64,000 nucleotides of DNA, from the NCBI GenBank assembly GCA_949840915.1, contig CATKXY010000001.1:124001-188000 (forward strand), written 5' to 3'. Positions 49,949 to 60,119 of this stretch are shown piece after piece. The notes beneath the pieces are model-generated. The model was not told the origin of the DNA. It searched no databases and was given only the letters and a program-made list of their open reading frames with translations. A program made the translations under genes and the position numbers. Within the stretch, counting starts at the first letter, position 1; every line of letters begins with the position of its first letter. Source of the stretch: an uncultured Lachnospiraceae bacterium. Lineage in GTDB: Bacteria > Bacillota > Clostridia > Lachnospirales > Lachnospiraceae.

Positions 49949-52006
49949 ATGCAGACTTTAAAAAAAATGATCAGCAGGTATATGTATCGGATCGCAGGGA
50001 TCCTGGTTTTGGTAATGCTTGTCATGATACTGGTATTTCAGCTGATGAACGAACAGAATCAGGCTTATGAAGATGCGAACCGGACTTTTTCGCAGATGGA
50101 TCAGGTATTGGCAGAAAATGAATCAGAGCTTATCGAAATAAGAGAGGAGTATAGGCAGAGCTGTCTCCATGCCGCAGAGGCGGTATCCCGGATCATAGAG
50201 GGAGATCCGGAAGTGCTTCATTCTTCCGAAAAACTCAAAGAGATTGCGGGAGAGGTGGAAGTAGACGAAATTCATATTTTTAACAAGGATGGAGAAATAT
50301 TTGCCGGGACAGAGCCCAAGTATTATGGCTATACCGTGGATTCCGGCGAGCAGATCGGCTTCTTTGGGCCGATGCTTAAAGATAAATCCTTAAAGCTGGT
50401 ACAGGAAATTACGGAAAACACTGCGGAGGGGAAGCTGATGCAGTATTCGGCAGTCTGGAGCGGCAGCGGAGAATTTATTGTGCAGGTGGGAATGAACCCT
50501 GTCAATGTCATTAAGGTAACGGAGAAAAATCAGCTGTCCTATATCTTTTCCTTGTTCCGGGTAAATCCGGAGGCGAGTTATTATGCCATAGACGCAGAGA
50601 GCGGGATCATTGCAGGATCCACCACCCTGGAGGCAGTCGGGCATGATTGTTCGGATATGGGCTTTTCCTTTGAGGATATAGAAAATGCGCAAAAAGGATT
50701 TTATAAGAAAATTAACGGCAGGTATTCTTTTTGTGTGTTTCAGAAAATTGAATCCAATTATATCGGGCGGGTAATTTCCGTTAATTATCTTTATCAGAGT
50801 GTGCCGGTCACGGTGCTCTCAGTCTTGATCTGCCTGATCATAGCAGCGTATATTCTGGCGATGGCGGTTACGAGATATATGAATAAATATGTGGTAAACA
50901 AGATCCATGATGTGATTCATAAGCTGGAGCTGATCACGGAAGGGAGCCTGGAGGAGCAGATTGATGTTCAGAGTAGTCTGGAATTTCAGGAGCTGGACAG
51001 CTATATCAACCGGATGGTGAAGAGCCTGTCGGATACTAATAATCTGGAACAGCAGGTCAATGAGACATTGCGGGTGGCTCTGCAGGCAGCCAATCCGGAG
51101 AGATCTCTGGAGATCGTGCTGGAGTGTCTGGGTAAGTCGCTGCATGGAGAGCGATCCTATATATTTGAGAAAAATGAGCAGGGCGGTGACGACAATACCT
51201 ATGAATGGGCTGCAGACGGTATTGCTCCGGAAAAGGATAATCTGCAGAACCTCCCTCCGGAGATCTGCGGGGGATGGTATCACATGTTTTCTAAGAATGA
51301 GTGTGTCGTATTAGAGAATATAGAGGATATCAGAGAAAAGGAACCTGTGCAGTATGAAATCATGAAACGGCAGAACATTGTATCGATTGTTGTAGTGCCG
51401 TTGTGTGATGACGGTAGTGTGATCGGTTTTTTCGGGGTGGATAACCCACCCGTGAAAACCATGAATTATACCTTGAATATGCTGCGCATTATGGGGTATT
51501 TTATCGAGTCTTTGCTAAAAGTGAGAAATCTTGTGAGAAATCTGGAGCACATGTCGTATTCTGATCATTTGACCCAGATCGGCAACCGCCATGCTTTGTG
51601 GGAATATATAGACGGCATGGAGCAGGATATCGGAATCGGAATCGTATACTGTGACATTACAGGGCTCAAAAGGGTGAATGATGAAAAAGGACATGAGGCC
51701 GGGGACCGGCTGATTCTCTCGGCCTGTGAATGTATGAAAAAGGCGTTGGAAGGGTATGAATTGTTCCGAATCGGCGGCGACGAGCTATTAGCGGTGTGCA
51801 GCGGAATCAGTGAAACGGAATTGTGGAAAAGAGTGTCGGTTCTGAAAGAAACAATGAGTGATTACGCTGTCGTCATGGCAGTCGGCGCTGTCTGGAAAAG
51901 TGACAGCAAAGAAGGGGTAAACCGCATTATGGCAGAGGCGGAAGCTTTGATGTATGAGGATAAGGCGGCATATTATGCGGCATGTGGAATAGAGAGAAGG
52001 AGGTAG
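49949..52006 (+). CDS. Diguanylate cyclase: extracellular sensor, GAF-like and GGDEF domains
   Basis: Two TM segments flanking an extracellular region; IGNRHALWEYI...FRIGGDELLAVC. Confidence 0.88.
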   Translation: MQTLKKMISRYMYRIAGILVLVMLVMILVFQLMNEQNQAYEDANRTFSQMDQVLAENESELIEIREEYRQSCLHAAEAVSRIIEGDPEVLHSSEKLKEIAGEVEVDEIHIFNKDGEIFAGTEPKYYGYTVDSGEQIGFFGPMLKDKSLKLVQEITENTAEGKLMQYSAVWSGSGEFIVQVGMNPVNVIKVTEKNQLSYIFSLFRVNPEASYYAIDAESGIIAGSTTLEAVGHDCSDMGFSFEDIENAQKGFYKKINGRYSFCVFQKIESNYIGRVISVNYLYQSVPVTVLSVLICLIIAAYILAMAVTRYMNKYVVNKIHDVIHKLELITEGSLEEQIDVQSSLEFQELDSYINRMVKSLSDTNNLEQQVNETLRVALQAANPERSLEIVLECLGKSLHGERSYIFEKNEQGGDDNTYEWAADGIAPEKDNLQNLPPEICGGWYHMFSKNECVVLENIEDIREKEPVQYEIMKRQNIVSIVVVPLCDDGSVIGFFGVDNPPVKTMNYTLNMLRIMGYFIESLLKVRNLVRNLEHMSYSDHLTQIGNRHALWEYIDGMEQDIGIGIVYCDITGLKRVNDEKGHEAGDRLILSACECMKKALEGYELFRIGGDELLAVCSGISETELWKRVSVLKETMSDYAVVMAVGAVWKSDSKEGVNRIMAEAEALMYEDKAAYYAACGIERRR

Positions 52007-52091
52007 CGGAAACTGTAGACGGGATATTCCGGCCTGCAGAACGCATCCCGCGGCGGGAGCGCCCGGCCGCAGGATGTGTTTTGCAGGTTTG

Positions 52092-52934
52092 TCATTTGCA
52101 GAGATTTTTCGAGGCCTGCGCTCTGTGAAACAGCTCCATGACCAGAAGAAGCAGCACGCTGACTGCGCACAGGATCAATGTATTGTGCAGCAGTTCCGCA
52201 AAGAGCATCTCAAGGCTGCTCATCCGATACAGCATGGAGAGATAGGTCAGATTCAGGAAAATACACAGAATGCTGACGGCAGGCAGGGTGCCGTGATATA
52301 TTTTCTTCCGGGTACTCCGGTATAAATAGAGCGCCAGAAGGGCCAGAGAGAGCAGCGTCACCGCCCAGAATATTGCGGCCAGTATGGGTCCGGTCTGATG
52401 GAGCGGTACGCCAAGCGGTGTGGAGTCCGGATTGAAGCAGAGCGCAAATATCACATAAAACATCATGATCATGCTGAACAGGAGCAGCAGAATTTGCGGG
52501 ATGAGCAGTTCTCTGCCCGGCTTTGCGGAGGAGCGCTCTGCCTTGCCGTGGAACGCAAAATCGGTGGCAAGCATCGTAAGCGGCATCAGCAGTGCATGGC
52601 AGCCGAAGTAGAACCTGTTTATGGATACGGTGAGCAGCAGAGTGAATACTCCGATGCTTAAGACTGCCAGAAACAATAGATAACCGGTGAGCATCTTTCC
52701 GGCAAAGTAGGAATCAAGCTTTTTGAACACATTGATTTCCTGATCCCGGACGGATTCTGTGACCGTGTCGGGGTGTTTTAAGAGTGCGCAGGTGTTTTGA
52801 CAGGCATCGCATTGCGCCAGATGCGCCTCTACAAAGCTCCTCGTATCGTCAGAGCACAGTTCTTCCAGATAGAGGGGCAGCAGGTCCTTGACAATATTAC
52901 AGGGATTCGCTGCATTATGGTCATGTTTGTTCAT
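52092..52934 (-). CDS. Anti-sigma factor with zinc finger (zf-HC2)
   Basis: CNIVKDLLPLYLEELCSDDTRSFVEAHLAQCDACQ (HxxxCxxC type) plus TM segments; overlaps ECF sigma gene. Confidence 0.85.
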   Translation of the reverse strand: MNKHDHNAANPCNIVKDLLPLYLEELCSDDTRSFVEAHLAQCDACQNTCALLKHPDTVTESVRDQEINVFKKLDSYFAGKMLTGYLLFLAVLSIGVFTLLLTVSINRFYFGCHALLMPLTMLATDFAFHGKAERSSAKPGRELLIPQILLLLFSMIMMFYVIFALCFNPDSTPLGVPLHQTGPILAAIFWAVTLLSLALLALYLYRSTRKKIYHGTLPAVSILCIFLNLTYLSMLYRMSSLEMLFAELLHNTLILCAVSVLLLLVMELFHRAQASKNLCK

Positions 52935-53436
52935 ATGGCCTCCGTTCCGAGGCGTCAAGCCTCTTTTTCAACAATATTTCCTTGCCGCGGTAAAAATTGA
53001 TTCTTGCCCAGTTTTCACTCTTTCCCAGCATTTGTCCGATCTCCCGGTAGGACAGGCCGCTGATGGCCCTCAGATAGATGACCTCGCGCATGGCGGGCGG
53101 CAGAGTGTTTAGTTCTTCCATTACCTCCGCCAGCTCTATTCTGGCGATGGCTTCGCCCGCCGCGTCTCTGTGGACGGCGGTTTCGCTGCCCGGCGGCGGA
53201 TCGTCCCATGCCGTGGGGATTTCTCGTTTCTGCTTCGCCCATGCCTGATAGAGCAGGTGCTTTCCGATCTGACAGAGCCATGTGGAGAGCTTGCAGGAAC
53301 CGTCAAAGCTTTCGATAGCCAGAAAGGCGCGCAGGAATGTGTCCTGAGTCAGGTCCTCCGCCAGTTCTCTGTCCTTGCATAACGCAAAGAGATAGTGGTA
53401 TACGATCCGGGCATTTTGTCTGTAGATTTCTTCCAT
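52921..53436 (-). CDS. ECF-type RNA polymerase sigma factor
   Basis: DRELAEDLTQDTFLRAFLAIESFDGSCKLSTWLCQIGKHL...MREVIYLRAISGLSYREIGQMLGKSENWARINFYRGKE. Confidence 0.93.
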   Translation of the reverse strand: MEEIYRQNARIVYHYLFALCKDRELAEDLTQDTFLRAFLAIESFDGSCKLSTWLCQIGKHLLYQAWAKQKREIPTAWDDPPPGSETAVHRDAAGEAIARIELAEVMEELNTLPPAMREVIYLRAISGLSYREIGQMLGKSENWARINFYRGKEILLKKRLDASERRPYEQT

Positions 53437-53588
53437 CAGGCACCTCCTTTCTGACTATATATCCGTTTAACATTCATTTTGTTACAAAAAATTTTCAGAC
53501 GCAAGCGTCTTAATGAAATCTTAAAGGAATCCCATATTTTATGTTAAAGCAGCATCTGTTACAATAAAAGCACAATGAGGAGGCGGTT

Positions 53589-54293
53589 ATGTATAATATA
53601 CTGATTTGTGATGATGAGCGGGACATCGTAAACGCGCTGAGAATTTATCTGCATGACGAGAATTACAGACTGTTTGAGGCTTTTGACGGCGAGGAGGCCC
53701 TGAGGGTCATAGCAGCCCAGGAGATCCACCTGGTGCTTCTGGATATTATGATGCCCAAAATGGACGGTATTTCTGCCATGGTCAGGATTCGTGAGCACTG
53801 CAATGTGCCTGTCATCCTGCTCACGGCCAAGAGTCAGGATTCCGACAAAGTGCTGGGACTCACTGTAGGGGCGGACGATTATATTACCAAGCCCTTCAAT
53901 CCGGTGGAGGTAGCGGCCAGAGTCAAGTCGCAGCTTCGGCGCTATATGCAGCTGGGCGGCGGCAATATGCGGCCGGAGGTCATGCAGGTAGGCGGTATAG
54001 AGATGGACGATCTCGAGAAGAAGGTGACGCTGGACGGAGAGCCGGTAGCTCTGACTCCCACTGAGTATGATATCCTGAAGCTGCTCATGCAGAGTCCCGG
54101 ACAGGTGTTTTCCCCCGGGGAAATCTATCAGCGTATCTGGAAGGACCTGCCCTATGGCAGTGAGAACACGGTGGCGGTACATATCAGGCATCTGAGGGAG
54201 AAGCTGGAGATCAATCCCGCTGAACCAAGATATATCAAAGTAGTCTGGGGACAGGGATACAAATGTGAAAAAGACATAAGGAGGCAGGCCTGA
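53589..54293 (+). CDS. OmpR-family response regulator
   Basis: ILICDDERDIVNAL, LLDIMMPKMDGI, LTAKSQDSDKVLGLTVGADDYITKPF, wHTH with WKDLPYGSENTVAVHIRHLREK. Confidence 0.96.
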   Translation: MYNILICDDERDIVNALRIYLHDENYRLFEAFDGEEALRVIAAQEIHLVLLDIMMPKMDGISAMVRIREHCNVPVILLTAKSQDSDKVLGLTVGADDYITKPFNPVEVAARVKSQLRRYMQLGGGNMRPEVMQVGGIEMDDLEKKVTLDGEPVALTPTEYDILKLLMQSPGQVFSPGEIYQRIWKDLPYGSENTVAVHIRHLREKLEINPAEPRYIKVVWGQGYKCEKDIRRQA

Positions 54294-54298
54294 ATCAT

Positions 54299-56194
54299 AT
54301 GAAAAAAGGAAAGATATCGGAGAGTGTTGTAGTCAAAGTGATTTTGTTCTTTGTGCTGGGCATCAGCTTTCTGGTAAGCTGTCTTGCCGGGTTTACCTCC
54401 GCGGTGCTGTGGAGCGGAGGGGCGTACACGCAGTCCTATGAGGAGTATATGAAAGAGATGCTGCGGAGTGAGGTATATCAGCATTTTAAGTATATCTGCC
54501 GCGATACGGAGAGTTTTTCCACATTGACGGCTGTCGAGCGTGCGCTGGCTTATGAGACGCAGTATAATAATCTGAGCTTTTCCATCGTCAGGGAGTCGGA
54601 TGGACGGGTATGCTGGAGTAATCTGAGAAGAAGTAACGGAAAATCTCCGGAATACTATGAGGAATTTTACCGGGAGGAGTTGTATGTGCTCACGGTGCGG
54701 GTAGATAGCGGTTTTGGCATAGACGATAATATCAAAGCGATTTACTGGCGGGCAGATAAGCTGTATCAGCAAAGGAATCTCTGGCCGGCATGTATCCTGG
54801 GAGGGGTTCTGGTGTTCCTGATCAGCTTTATCTGGCTGATGTGCAGCGCGGGGCACAAAAGGGGACAGGAGGGCATTACTCCCAGCGTGCTCACCAGTCT
54901 TTATCTGGATTTTCTCACGGTCATCTTCGGAGCGGGAGCTTTGGTGATTGTGGCTATAGTACTGTGGGTATGTGATGCTCTGAGATACTATGATTCGGTC
55001 TGGTCCGTGATGGGGCTGTCTGTGGGCTGTATGCTGGAGGTGATCTGGGGTACCATCTATCTCCGGGAGTTTGCCCTGCGCATGAAGCTGGGCAAGTGGT
55101 GGAAACACAGCCTGATCTATGTGCTGTGCCGGTTCGTGGTCTGGGTGGTGAAAAAGCTGGCGCATGGGATCGTCATACTGTTGACAGGACTTCCTGCCAT
55201 CCTGTCTGTAGCGGGGCTTTTGTTGTTCTTGCTGTTGTGCGAACTGGTGGGCATCCTTGTCTGGGGGGGAGAGGCGGAGCTGTTTGTCTGCTGGCTGTTT
55301 GAGAAGCTGCTCCTGGTTCCGGTGATCCTCTACTGTGCGCTGGCTTTTCAGAAGCTTCAGAAGGGGAGTTTTGAACTGGCACAGGGCAATCTGTCGGGAA
55401 AACTCGACACGAATTTGCTGTTCTTTGCCTTTAAGGAGCATGGGGAGAATTTGAACCGCATCAACGACGGGATATCCCGGGCTGTGGAGCAGCGTCTGCA
55501 GAGCGAGCGTTTAAAGACGGAGCTGATCACCAATGTGTCCCATGACCTGAAGACGCCGCTGACCTCCATCATCAATTATGCTGATCTTCTGGGCAGTGCG
55601 GCGGCTGCCGGGTCGAAGGAGAGCGCGGAGCAGATACAGGAGTATTCCGAGGTACTGCTGCGTCAGTCAGGACGGCTGAAGAAGCTGTTGGATGACCTGG
55701 TAGACGCCTCCAAGGCTACCACGGGGAACCTGGAGGTAAATCTCGTGCCCTGTGAGCTGGGGGTGCTGCTGACACAGGTTCAGGGGGAGTATGAGACCAG
55801 GCTGGAGGAAAAGAAGCTTGCGCTGCATGTGACAAGGCCGGAGGAGGAAGTGCGGATATTGGCGGACGGAAGGCATCTGTGGAGGGTGTTTGACAATCTG
55901 ATGAACAATATCTGCAAATATGCCCAGGAGGGGTCCAGGGTGTATCTGAATCTGGAGCAGCGGGGGAATGTGGTGGAGATCATTTTCCGCAATATGTCCA
56001 AGTATGAGCTGAATATTTCGCCCAAGGAGCTGGAGGAGCGTTTTGTCAGGGGGGATGCCTCCCGTCATATGGAGGGGAGCGGTCTGGGCCTTTCCATTGC
56101 CAAGAGTCTTGTGGAGCTGCAGAGGGGAAGTATGGAGATCCTCACGGACGGAGATTTGTTCAAAGTAATATTACAATTTTCGATTTTGGACTAA
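54299..56194 (+). CDS. Sensor histidine kinase
   Basis: NVSHDLKTPLTSIINYADLL H-box; HATPase motifs; multi-TM N-terminus. Confidence 0.95.
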   Translation: MKKGKISESVVVKVILFFVLGISFLVSCLAGFTSAVLWSGGAYTQSYEEYMKEMLRSEVYQHFKYICRDTESFSTLTAVERALAYETQYNNLSFSIVRESDGRVCWSNLRRSNGKSPEYYEEFYREELYVLTVRVDSGFGIDDNIKAIYWRADKLYQQRNLWPACILGGVLVFLISFIWLMCSAGHKRGQEGITPSVLTSLYLDFLTVIFGAGALVIVAIVLWVCDALRYYDSVWSVMGLSVGCMLEVIWGTIYLREFALRMKLGKWWKHSLIYVLCRFVVWVVKKLAHGIVILLTGLPAILSVAGLLLFLLLCELVGILVWGGEAELFVCWLFEKLLLVPVILYCALAFQKLQKGSFELAQGNLSGKLDTNLLFFAFKEHGENLNRINDGISRAVEQRLQSERLKTELITNVSHDLKTPLTSIINYADLLGSAAAAGSKESAEQIQEYSEVLLRQSGRLKKLLDDLVDASKATTGNLEVNLVPCELGVLLTQVQGEYETRLEEKKLALHVTRPEEEVRILADGRHLWRVFDNLMNNICKYAQEGSRVYLNLEQRGNVVEIIFRNMSKYELNISPKELEERFVRGDASRHMEGSGLGLSIAKSLVELQRGSMEILTDGDLFKVILQFSILD

Positions 56195-56219
56195 ATGATC
56201 CATGTCCTCATGCCGATAT
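56192..56219 (+). promoter_or_regulatory. Candidate sigma-D/sigma-28 promoter upstream of the DUF6033-like gene
   Basis: TAAA (56192-56195) - 16 bp - GCCGATAT (56212-56219). Confidence 0.65.
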
Positions 56220-56284
56220 TAATGAAAAGGATAAGTGGCTGAAACGGATTTTGGCCAGACACTCAAAGTCAAGGAGGAATGCAT

Positions 56285-57028
56285 ATGAGTACAGTATCGG
56301 AAGTTATGGCCGGCACTCAGGCCGCACAACAGATGCAGCAGACCGGCGAGACGGCGAATGCGCCGAAGAAGACAAAGGTGAGCGGCAAGACGGTGGGGAA
56401 TCCGCAGCTGAGCGAGAAGGCTGCCAAGTATTACGAGGAGCTGAAGAAGAAATATTCCAATATGGATTTCATTCTGGTGAGCTCCGATATGAAAGAGTAC
56501 GCCAAATCCCATGCGGGCAGCTTTGCCAATCCCAGTAAGCTGGCGGTGCTCATCGACGAGGAGAAGATTGAGCGCATGGCTGAGGATGAGGATTTCCGCA
56601 GGCAGTATGAGGCGGTTCTGAACAATGCGGCCAGCGGTGTATCGCAGCTTGCAAAGAAGCTCTCCGCAACCGGAGCGAAGGTGAAGGGCTACGGTATGCA
56701 GGTGAATGACGGCGGAAACGCATCGTTCTTTGCTGTGATCGACAAATCTCTGGCAGCGCAGAGAGACCGGATTGCCAGGAAAGCCGCCGACAAGAAGGAA
56801 GCCAAGAAGGCAGATGAGAAAAAAGCGAAGAAAGAGGCTGACCAGGAGCGCATAGACGAACGCAGAGAAGCGCGGACGGAAGGCTCCGGGGATGAGGTGG
56901 TGATCACCGCATCTTCTGTGGATGAGCTGATCCGGAAGGTGAATGACTGGATGATGGCCGGCATGAGCGACAGTGTACGCACGGAGGAGGAGCTTAGGAT
57001 CGGGCAGCAGTTTGACTTCTCGGTATAA
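56285..57028 (+). CDS. Uncharacterised protein (DUF6033-like)
   Basis: AAGGAGG RBS 7 nt before ATG at 56285; PQLSEKAAKYYEELKKKYSNMDFILVSSDMKEYAKSHAGSFANPSKLAVLIDEEKIERMA. Confidence 0.7.
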   Translation: MSTVSEVMAGTQAAQQMQQTGETANAPKKTKVSGKTVGNPQLSEKAAKYYEELKKKYSNMDFILVSSDMKEYAKSHAGSFANPSKLAVLIDEEKIERMAEDEDFRRQYEAVLNNAASGVSQLAKKLSATGAKVKGYGMQVNDGGNASFFAVIDKSLAAQRDRIARKAADKKEAKKADEKKAKKEADQERIDERREARTEGSGDEVVITASSVDELIRKVNDWMMAGMSDSVRTEEELRIGQQFDFSV

Positions 57029-57095
57029 GAGATATCTTCAGATCTGCACGGTTGTCGAAAGCCGGCAGGAATCATGTAAAATCACAGAAATTTTG

Positions 57096-57126
57096 AAAAA
57101 GTCGTTTGCGGAAACGGCTTTTTCTA
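57096..57126 (+). terminator. Rho-independent terminator
   Basis: AAAAAGTCGTTT-GCGG-AAACGGCTTTTTCTATTTT. Confidence 0.75.
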
Positions 57127-57222
57127 TTTTCATTTTTGGCAATGTATGGTATAATAAAGCTATTCTTGTCAAGTGGGATACAGGCTTGCAGGGAAAATAA
57201 TTTTGGAAGTGGGACTTGTCGT

Positions 57223-59541
57223 ATGACAATCGGATTTTTTATACTGTCATGCCTGCTTGCGGCAGGGCTTTTGGCAGGTACGGCGGCTATGAATCGTTAT
57301 GAGCATTCTGTGCGTCGGCATATACAGGAATTATTTGTGGCCGCGGCGGCTACGATTCTGTTCAATGCGTTTGCGGTGACAGTGAGAGACGAGCGGATGG
57401 CAGCGCTTTTGCACGGGCTCTATTTTGCGGCCACGGACTGGCTGGTCATCATGCTTTTGCGGTATACGAAACAATACACGGCTGCTGAGGACAACAGACC
57501 GTTGTTGAAAGCATTGCTTTATGCGGGAGCTGTGGCAGACACGGTTTCCATGACGGCGAACGCATGGACTCAGCATGTGTTTGCGTGTGAGTGGGCAGAG
57601 ATTTTGGGCGGGGACAGTTGTTATGTGGTGACTCCCCGGGTGCCGGAGTATGGAGTGCCCATGTATGGCTTACATCTTATGTTCGTTTATGGAATGGTAT
57701 TTCTGGTGATGCTGACCTTCGGGATTAGAACACGGCATGCTGTCAAATTGTACCGCCGCAAGTATGAGGTGGTAGTCTGGAGCTTTATGCTGATTCTGGC
57801 CGTGAATATCGGCTATCGGTTTATTGATTTCCCCATTGATATTTCTCCCATATTGTATTCGGTGATGGCGCTGGTCTGTTTCTATTTTTCTTTGATTTAT
57901 GTGCCGAAGAGTATTGTGGTGCGGCTTCTCTCCCTGTCCGTGGAGGATATGGAGAGCGGGATTTTCTGTCTGGACAAGGATGGAAGATGTGTCTATGCCA
58001 ATGAGCAGAGCAGAAAGATTTTTGGCGCCGGGGACAGTCTTGCGCCGCTGGAGCACTATTTTCAAGACTGGCGTAGCGGAAAAAAGGAGGAGGAGCTCAA
58101 GGAGGAGATCTGGAAAGAGGAGCGGGAAATAGATGGGGAAACCCATTATTTTGAGGTTCATTTCAGGTTCCTTTTGGATGACAGAGGCAATTATGTGGGC
58201 AGCTTTTTCTCTGTCACGGACCGCACCGGGGATTTCAGAGAGCTGGAGATGGAGCGCTACAGCGCCACCCATGATTATCTCACGGATATCTATAACAGGG
58301 AGCGCTTTTTTGAGCAGGTGGAGGCGCTTTTGAAGCAGGAGCCTGAGGTGAAGCGTGTGATGATCGGTATCGATGTGAAGGACTTCAAGGTGGTCAATGA
58401 TCTGTTCGGAGAGGAGACCGGCAATCAGATACTGAAGAGAATCGCGGGCCTGATGCGCAGGGATGCCAGCTCGGATACGCTGTACGGAAGGCTTGAGGGC
58501 GACCGCTTTGCCATGTGTATGCGGGAGGAGAATTTCGTAGAAGAGAGATACACGGAGTATCTGGAGGATCTGAAGAAGATTGTCAGGAGCAGCGTCTACA
58601 GGATGCATGTGCATGTGGGGGTCTATGAGATCATCGATCCGTCCATGAGTATCTCCGTCATGTGTGATAAGGCATTTATGGCCATTCGGCGTATCAAGGA
58701 GAATTATCAGCAGATTGTAGCTTATTATACGAGAGATATGGGCAATGTGATGCAGCGGGAGAAGGTTATGGTGGGTGAGTTTGACCGTGCAATCTCCGCG
58801 GGAGAATTCCACATGTATCTGCAGCCCCAGGTGGCGGTGAACGGCTATGATATTCTGGGAGCGGAGGCTTTGGTGCGCTGGGACCATCCCGTGCGCGGAA
58901 TGATCTCCCCGGCTGAGTTTATTCCCGTATTTGAGAAGAGCGGTTATATCACCAGGCTGGACAGGTTTGTGTGGGAACAGGCCTGCAAACAGCTGCGGAT
59001 ATGGAAGGATCAGGGCAGAGAGGACCTGCATATCTCCGTGAATATTTCGCCGAAGGATTTTTATCTGATCAATCTCTATGATACTTTTACTTCATTGGTT
59101 GAGCGCTATGATATCAGTCCCGCGAATCTGAAGCTGGAGATTACGGAGACGGCTCTGATGGAGGAGATATCGAAGCATATGGATTTGCTGGGGAAACTGA
59201 GGGATTACGGTTTCCATGTAGAGATTGACGATTTCGGTAGCGGCTACTCTTCGCTGAATACGCTGAAGGACATCGAGGTGGATGTGCTGAAGCTTGATAT
59301 GGGCTTTCTGCGCAAGACCAGTCATGAGGAGCGCAGTATCATTATCATGAACGCGGTGATCAATATGTCCAAGAATCTGGGACTTACGGTGGTCACGGAG
59401 GGCGTGGAGACGGCGGATCAGGTGGAGTACCTGACTAAGGCCGGATGCGACGTCTTTCAGGGGTATTATTTTGCCAAGCCTATGCCGGTGCTGGATTTTG
59501 AGAGTAAGTATTTTGTGGAAAAGAATGCGAATGCGTTGTGA
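57223..59541 (+). CDS. Membrane-bound GGDEF (degenerate)-EAL protein, probable c-di-GMP phosphodiesterase
   Basis: RLEGDRFAMCM in place of GGDEF; GAEALVRWDHPVRG and EIDDFGSGYSSLNTL intact EAL motifs. Confidence 0.9.
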   Translation: MTIGFFILSCLLAAGLLAGTAAMNRYEHSVRRHIQELFVAAAATILFNAFAVTVRDERMAALLHGLYFAATDWLVIMLLRYTKQYTAAEDNRPLLKALLYAGAVADTVSMTANAWTQHVFACEWAEILGGDSCYVVTPRVPEYGVPMYGLHLMFVYGMVFLVMLTFGIRTRHAVKLYRRKYEVVVWSFMLILAVNIGYRFIDFPIDISPILYSVMALVCFYFSLIYVPKSIVVRLLSLSVEDMESGIFCLDKDGRCVYANEQSRKIFGAGDSLAPLEHYFQDWRSGKKEEELKEEIWKEEREIDGETHYFEVHFRFLLDDRGNYVGSFFSVTDRTGDFRELEMERYSATHDYLTDIYNRERFFEQVEALLKQEPEVKRVMIGIDVKDFKVVNDLFGEETGNQILKRIAGLMRRDASSDTLYGRLEGDRFAMCMREENFVEERYTEYLEDLKKIVRSSVYRMHVHVGVYEIIDPSMSISVMCDKAFMAIRRIKENYQQIVAYYTRDMGNVMQREKVMVGEFDRAISAGEFHMYLQPQVAVNGYDILGAEALVRWDHPVRGMISPAEFIPVFEKSGYITRLDRFVWEQACKQLRIWKDQGREDLHISVNISPKDFYLINLYDTFTSLVERYDISPANLKLEITETALMEEISKHMDLLGKLRDYGFHVEIDDFGSGYSSLNTLKDIEVDVLKLDMGFLRKTSHEERSIIIMNAVINMSKNLGLTVVTEGVETADQVEYLTKAGCDVFQGYYFAKPMPVLDFESKYFVEKNANAL

Positions 59542-59580
59542 TTGCTGACCTTAGATTGCTGCCGTCAGACAGGGCGGCAG

Positions 59581-59635
59581 GAAGAGACGGAGGTTGGACC
59601 TGCAGACGGGCTGCGGGTTCAACCTCCGTCTCTTC
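59581..59635. terminator. Large inverted repeat between convergent genes
   Basis: GAAGAGACGGAGGTTG ... CAACCTCCGTCTCTTC. Confidence 0.7.
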
Positions 59636-59665
59636 TCTGCCTTGCAGCGTTCGAAGACAGAAGAA

Positions 59666-60100
59666 TTATTTTGAAGGTGCGGAGTATTTCTCTTCGCAGT
59701 ATTTGCAGCGGTAAATTTCTTTTTGCTCGTCTGAGAGGAAGAAAACATGGGGCAGTCCCTGTTCGATGGAAGTGATGCAGCGGGGATTGCGGCATTTGAT
59801 GACATTTTTGATCTCTCTGGGGAGAATCAGGTCTTTTTTGGCCACGATCTCGCCGTTTTTGATGACGTTGACTGTGATATTGTGATCCAGAAAGGCCAGA
59901 ATGTCCAGATCCAGCATGTCGATATCGCACTCCACCTTCAGGATATCCTTTTTTCCCATTTTGTTGCTGCGGGCATTCTTGATGATGGCCACGGTGCAGT
60001 CCAGCTTGTCCAACTGAAGGTGGTCGTAGAGATCAAGGCTTTTGCCCGCTTTGATATGATCCAGAACAAATCCTTCTTCGATTTTTCCGACATTTAACAT
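59666..60100 (-). CDS. pyrI: Aspartate carbamoyltransferase regulatory subunit
   Basis: GFVLDHIKAGKSLDLYDHLQLDKLDCTVAIIKNARSNKMGKKDILKVE; CRNPRCI...CKYCE zinc ligands. Confidence 0.95.
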   Translation of the reverse strand: MLNVGKIEEGFVLDHIKAGKSLDLYDHLQLDKLDCTVAIIKNARSNKMGKKDILKVECDIDMLDLDILAFLDHNITVNVIKNGEIVAKKDLILPREIKNVIKCRNPRCITSIEQGLPHVFFLSDEQKEIYRCKYCEEKYSAPSK

Positions 60101-60119
60101 ATGTGATACCTCCTTGGGG

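Noticed and set aside
57670-59031. 453-aa antisense ORF opposite the GGDEF-EAL gene
   Set aside because: Shadow ORF of a clearly conserved gene; no recognisable motifs.
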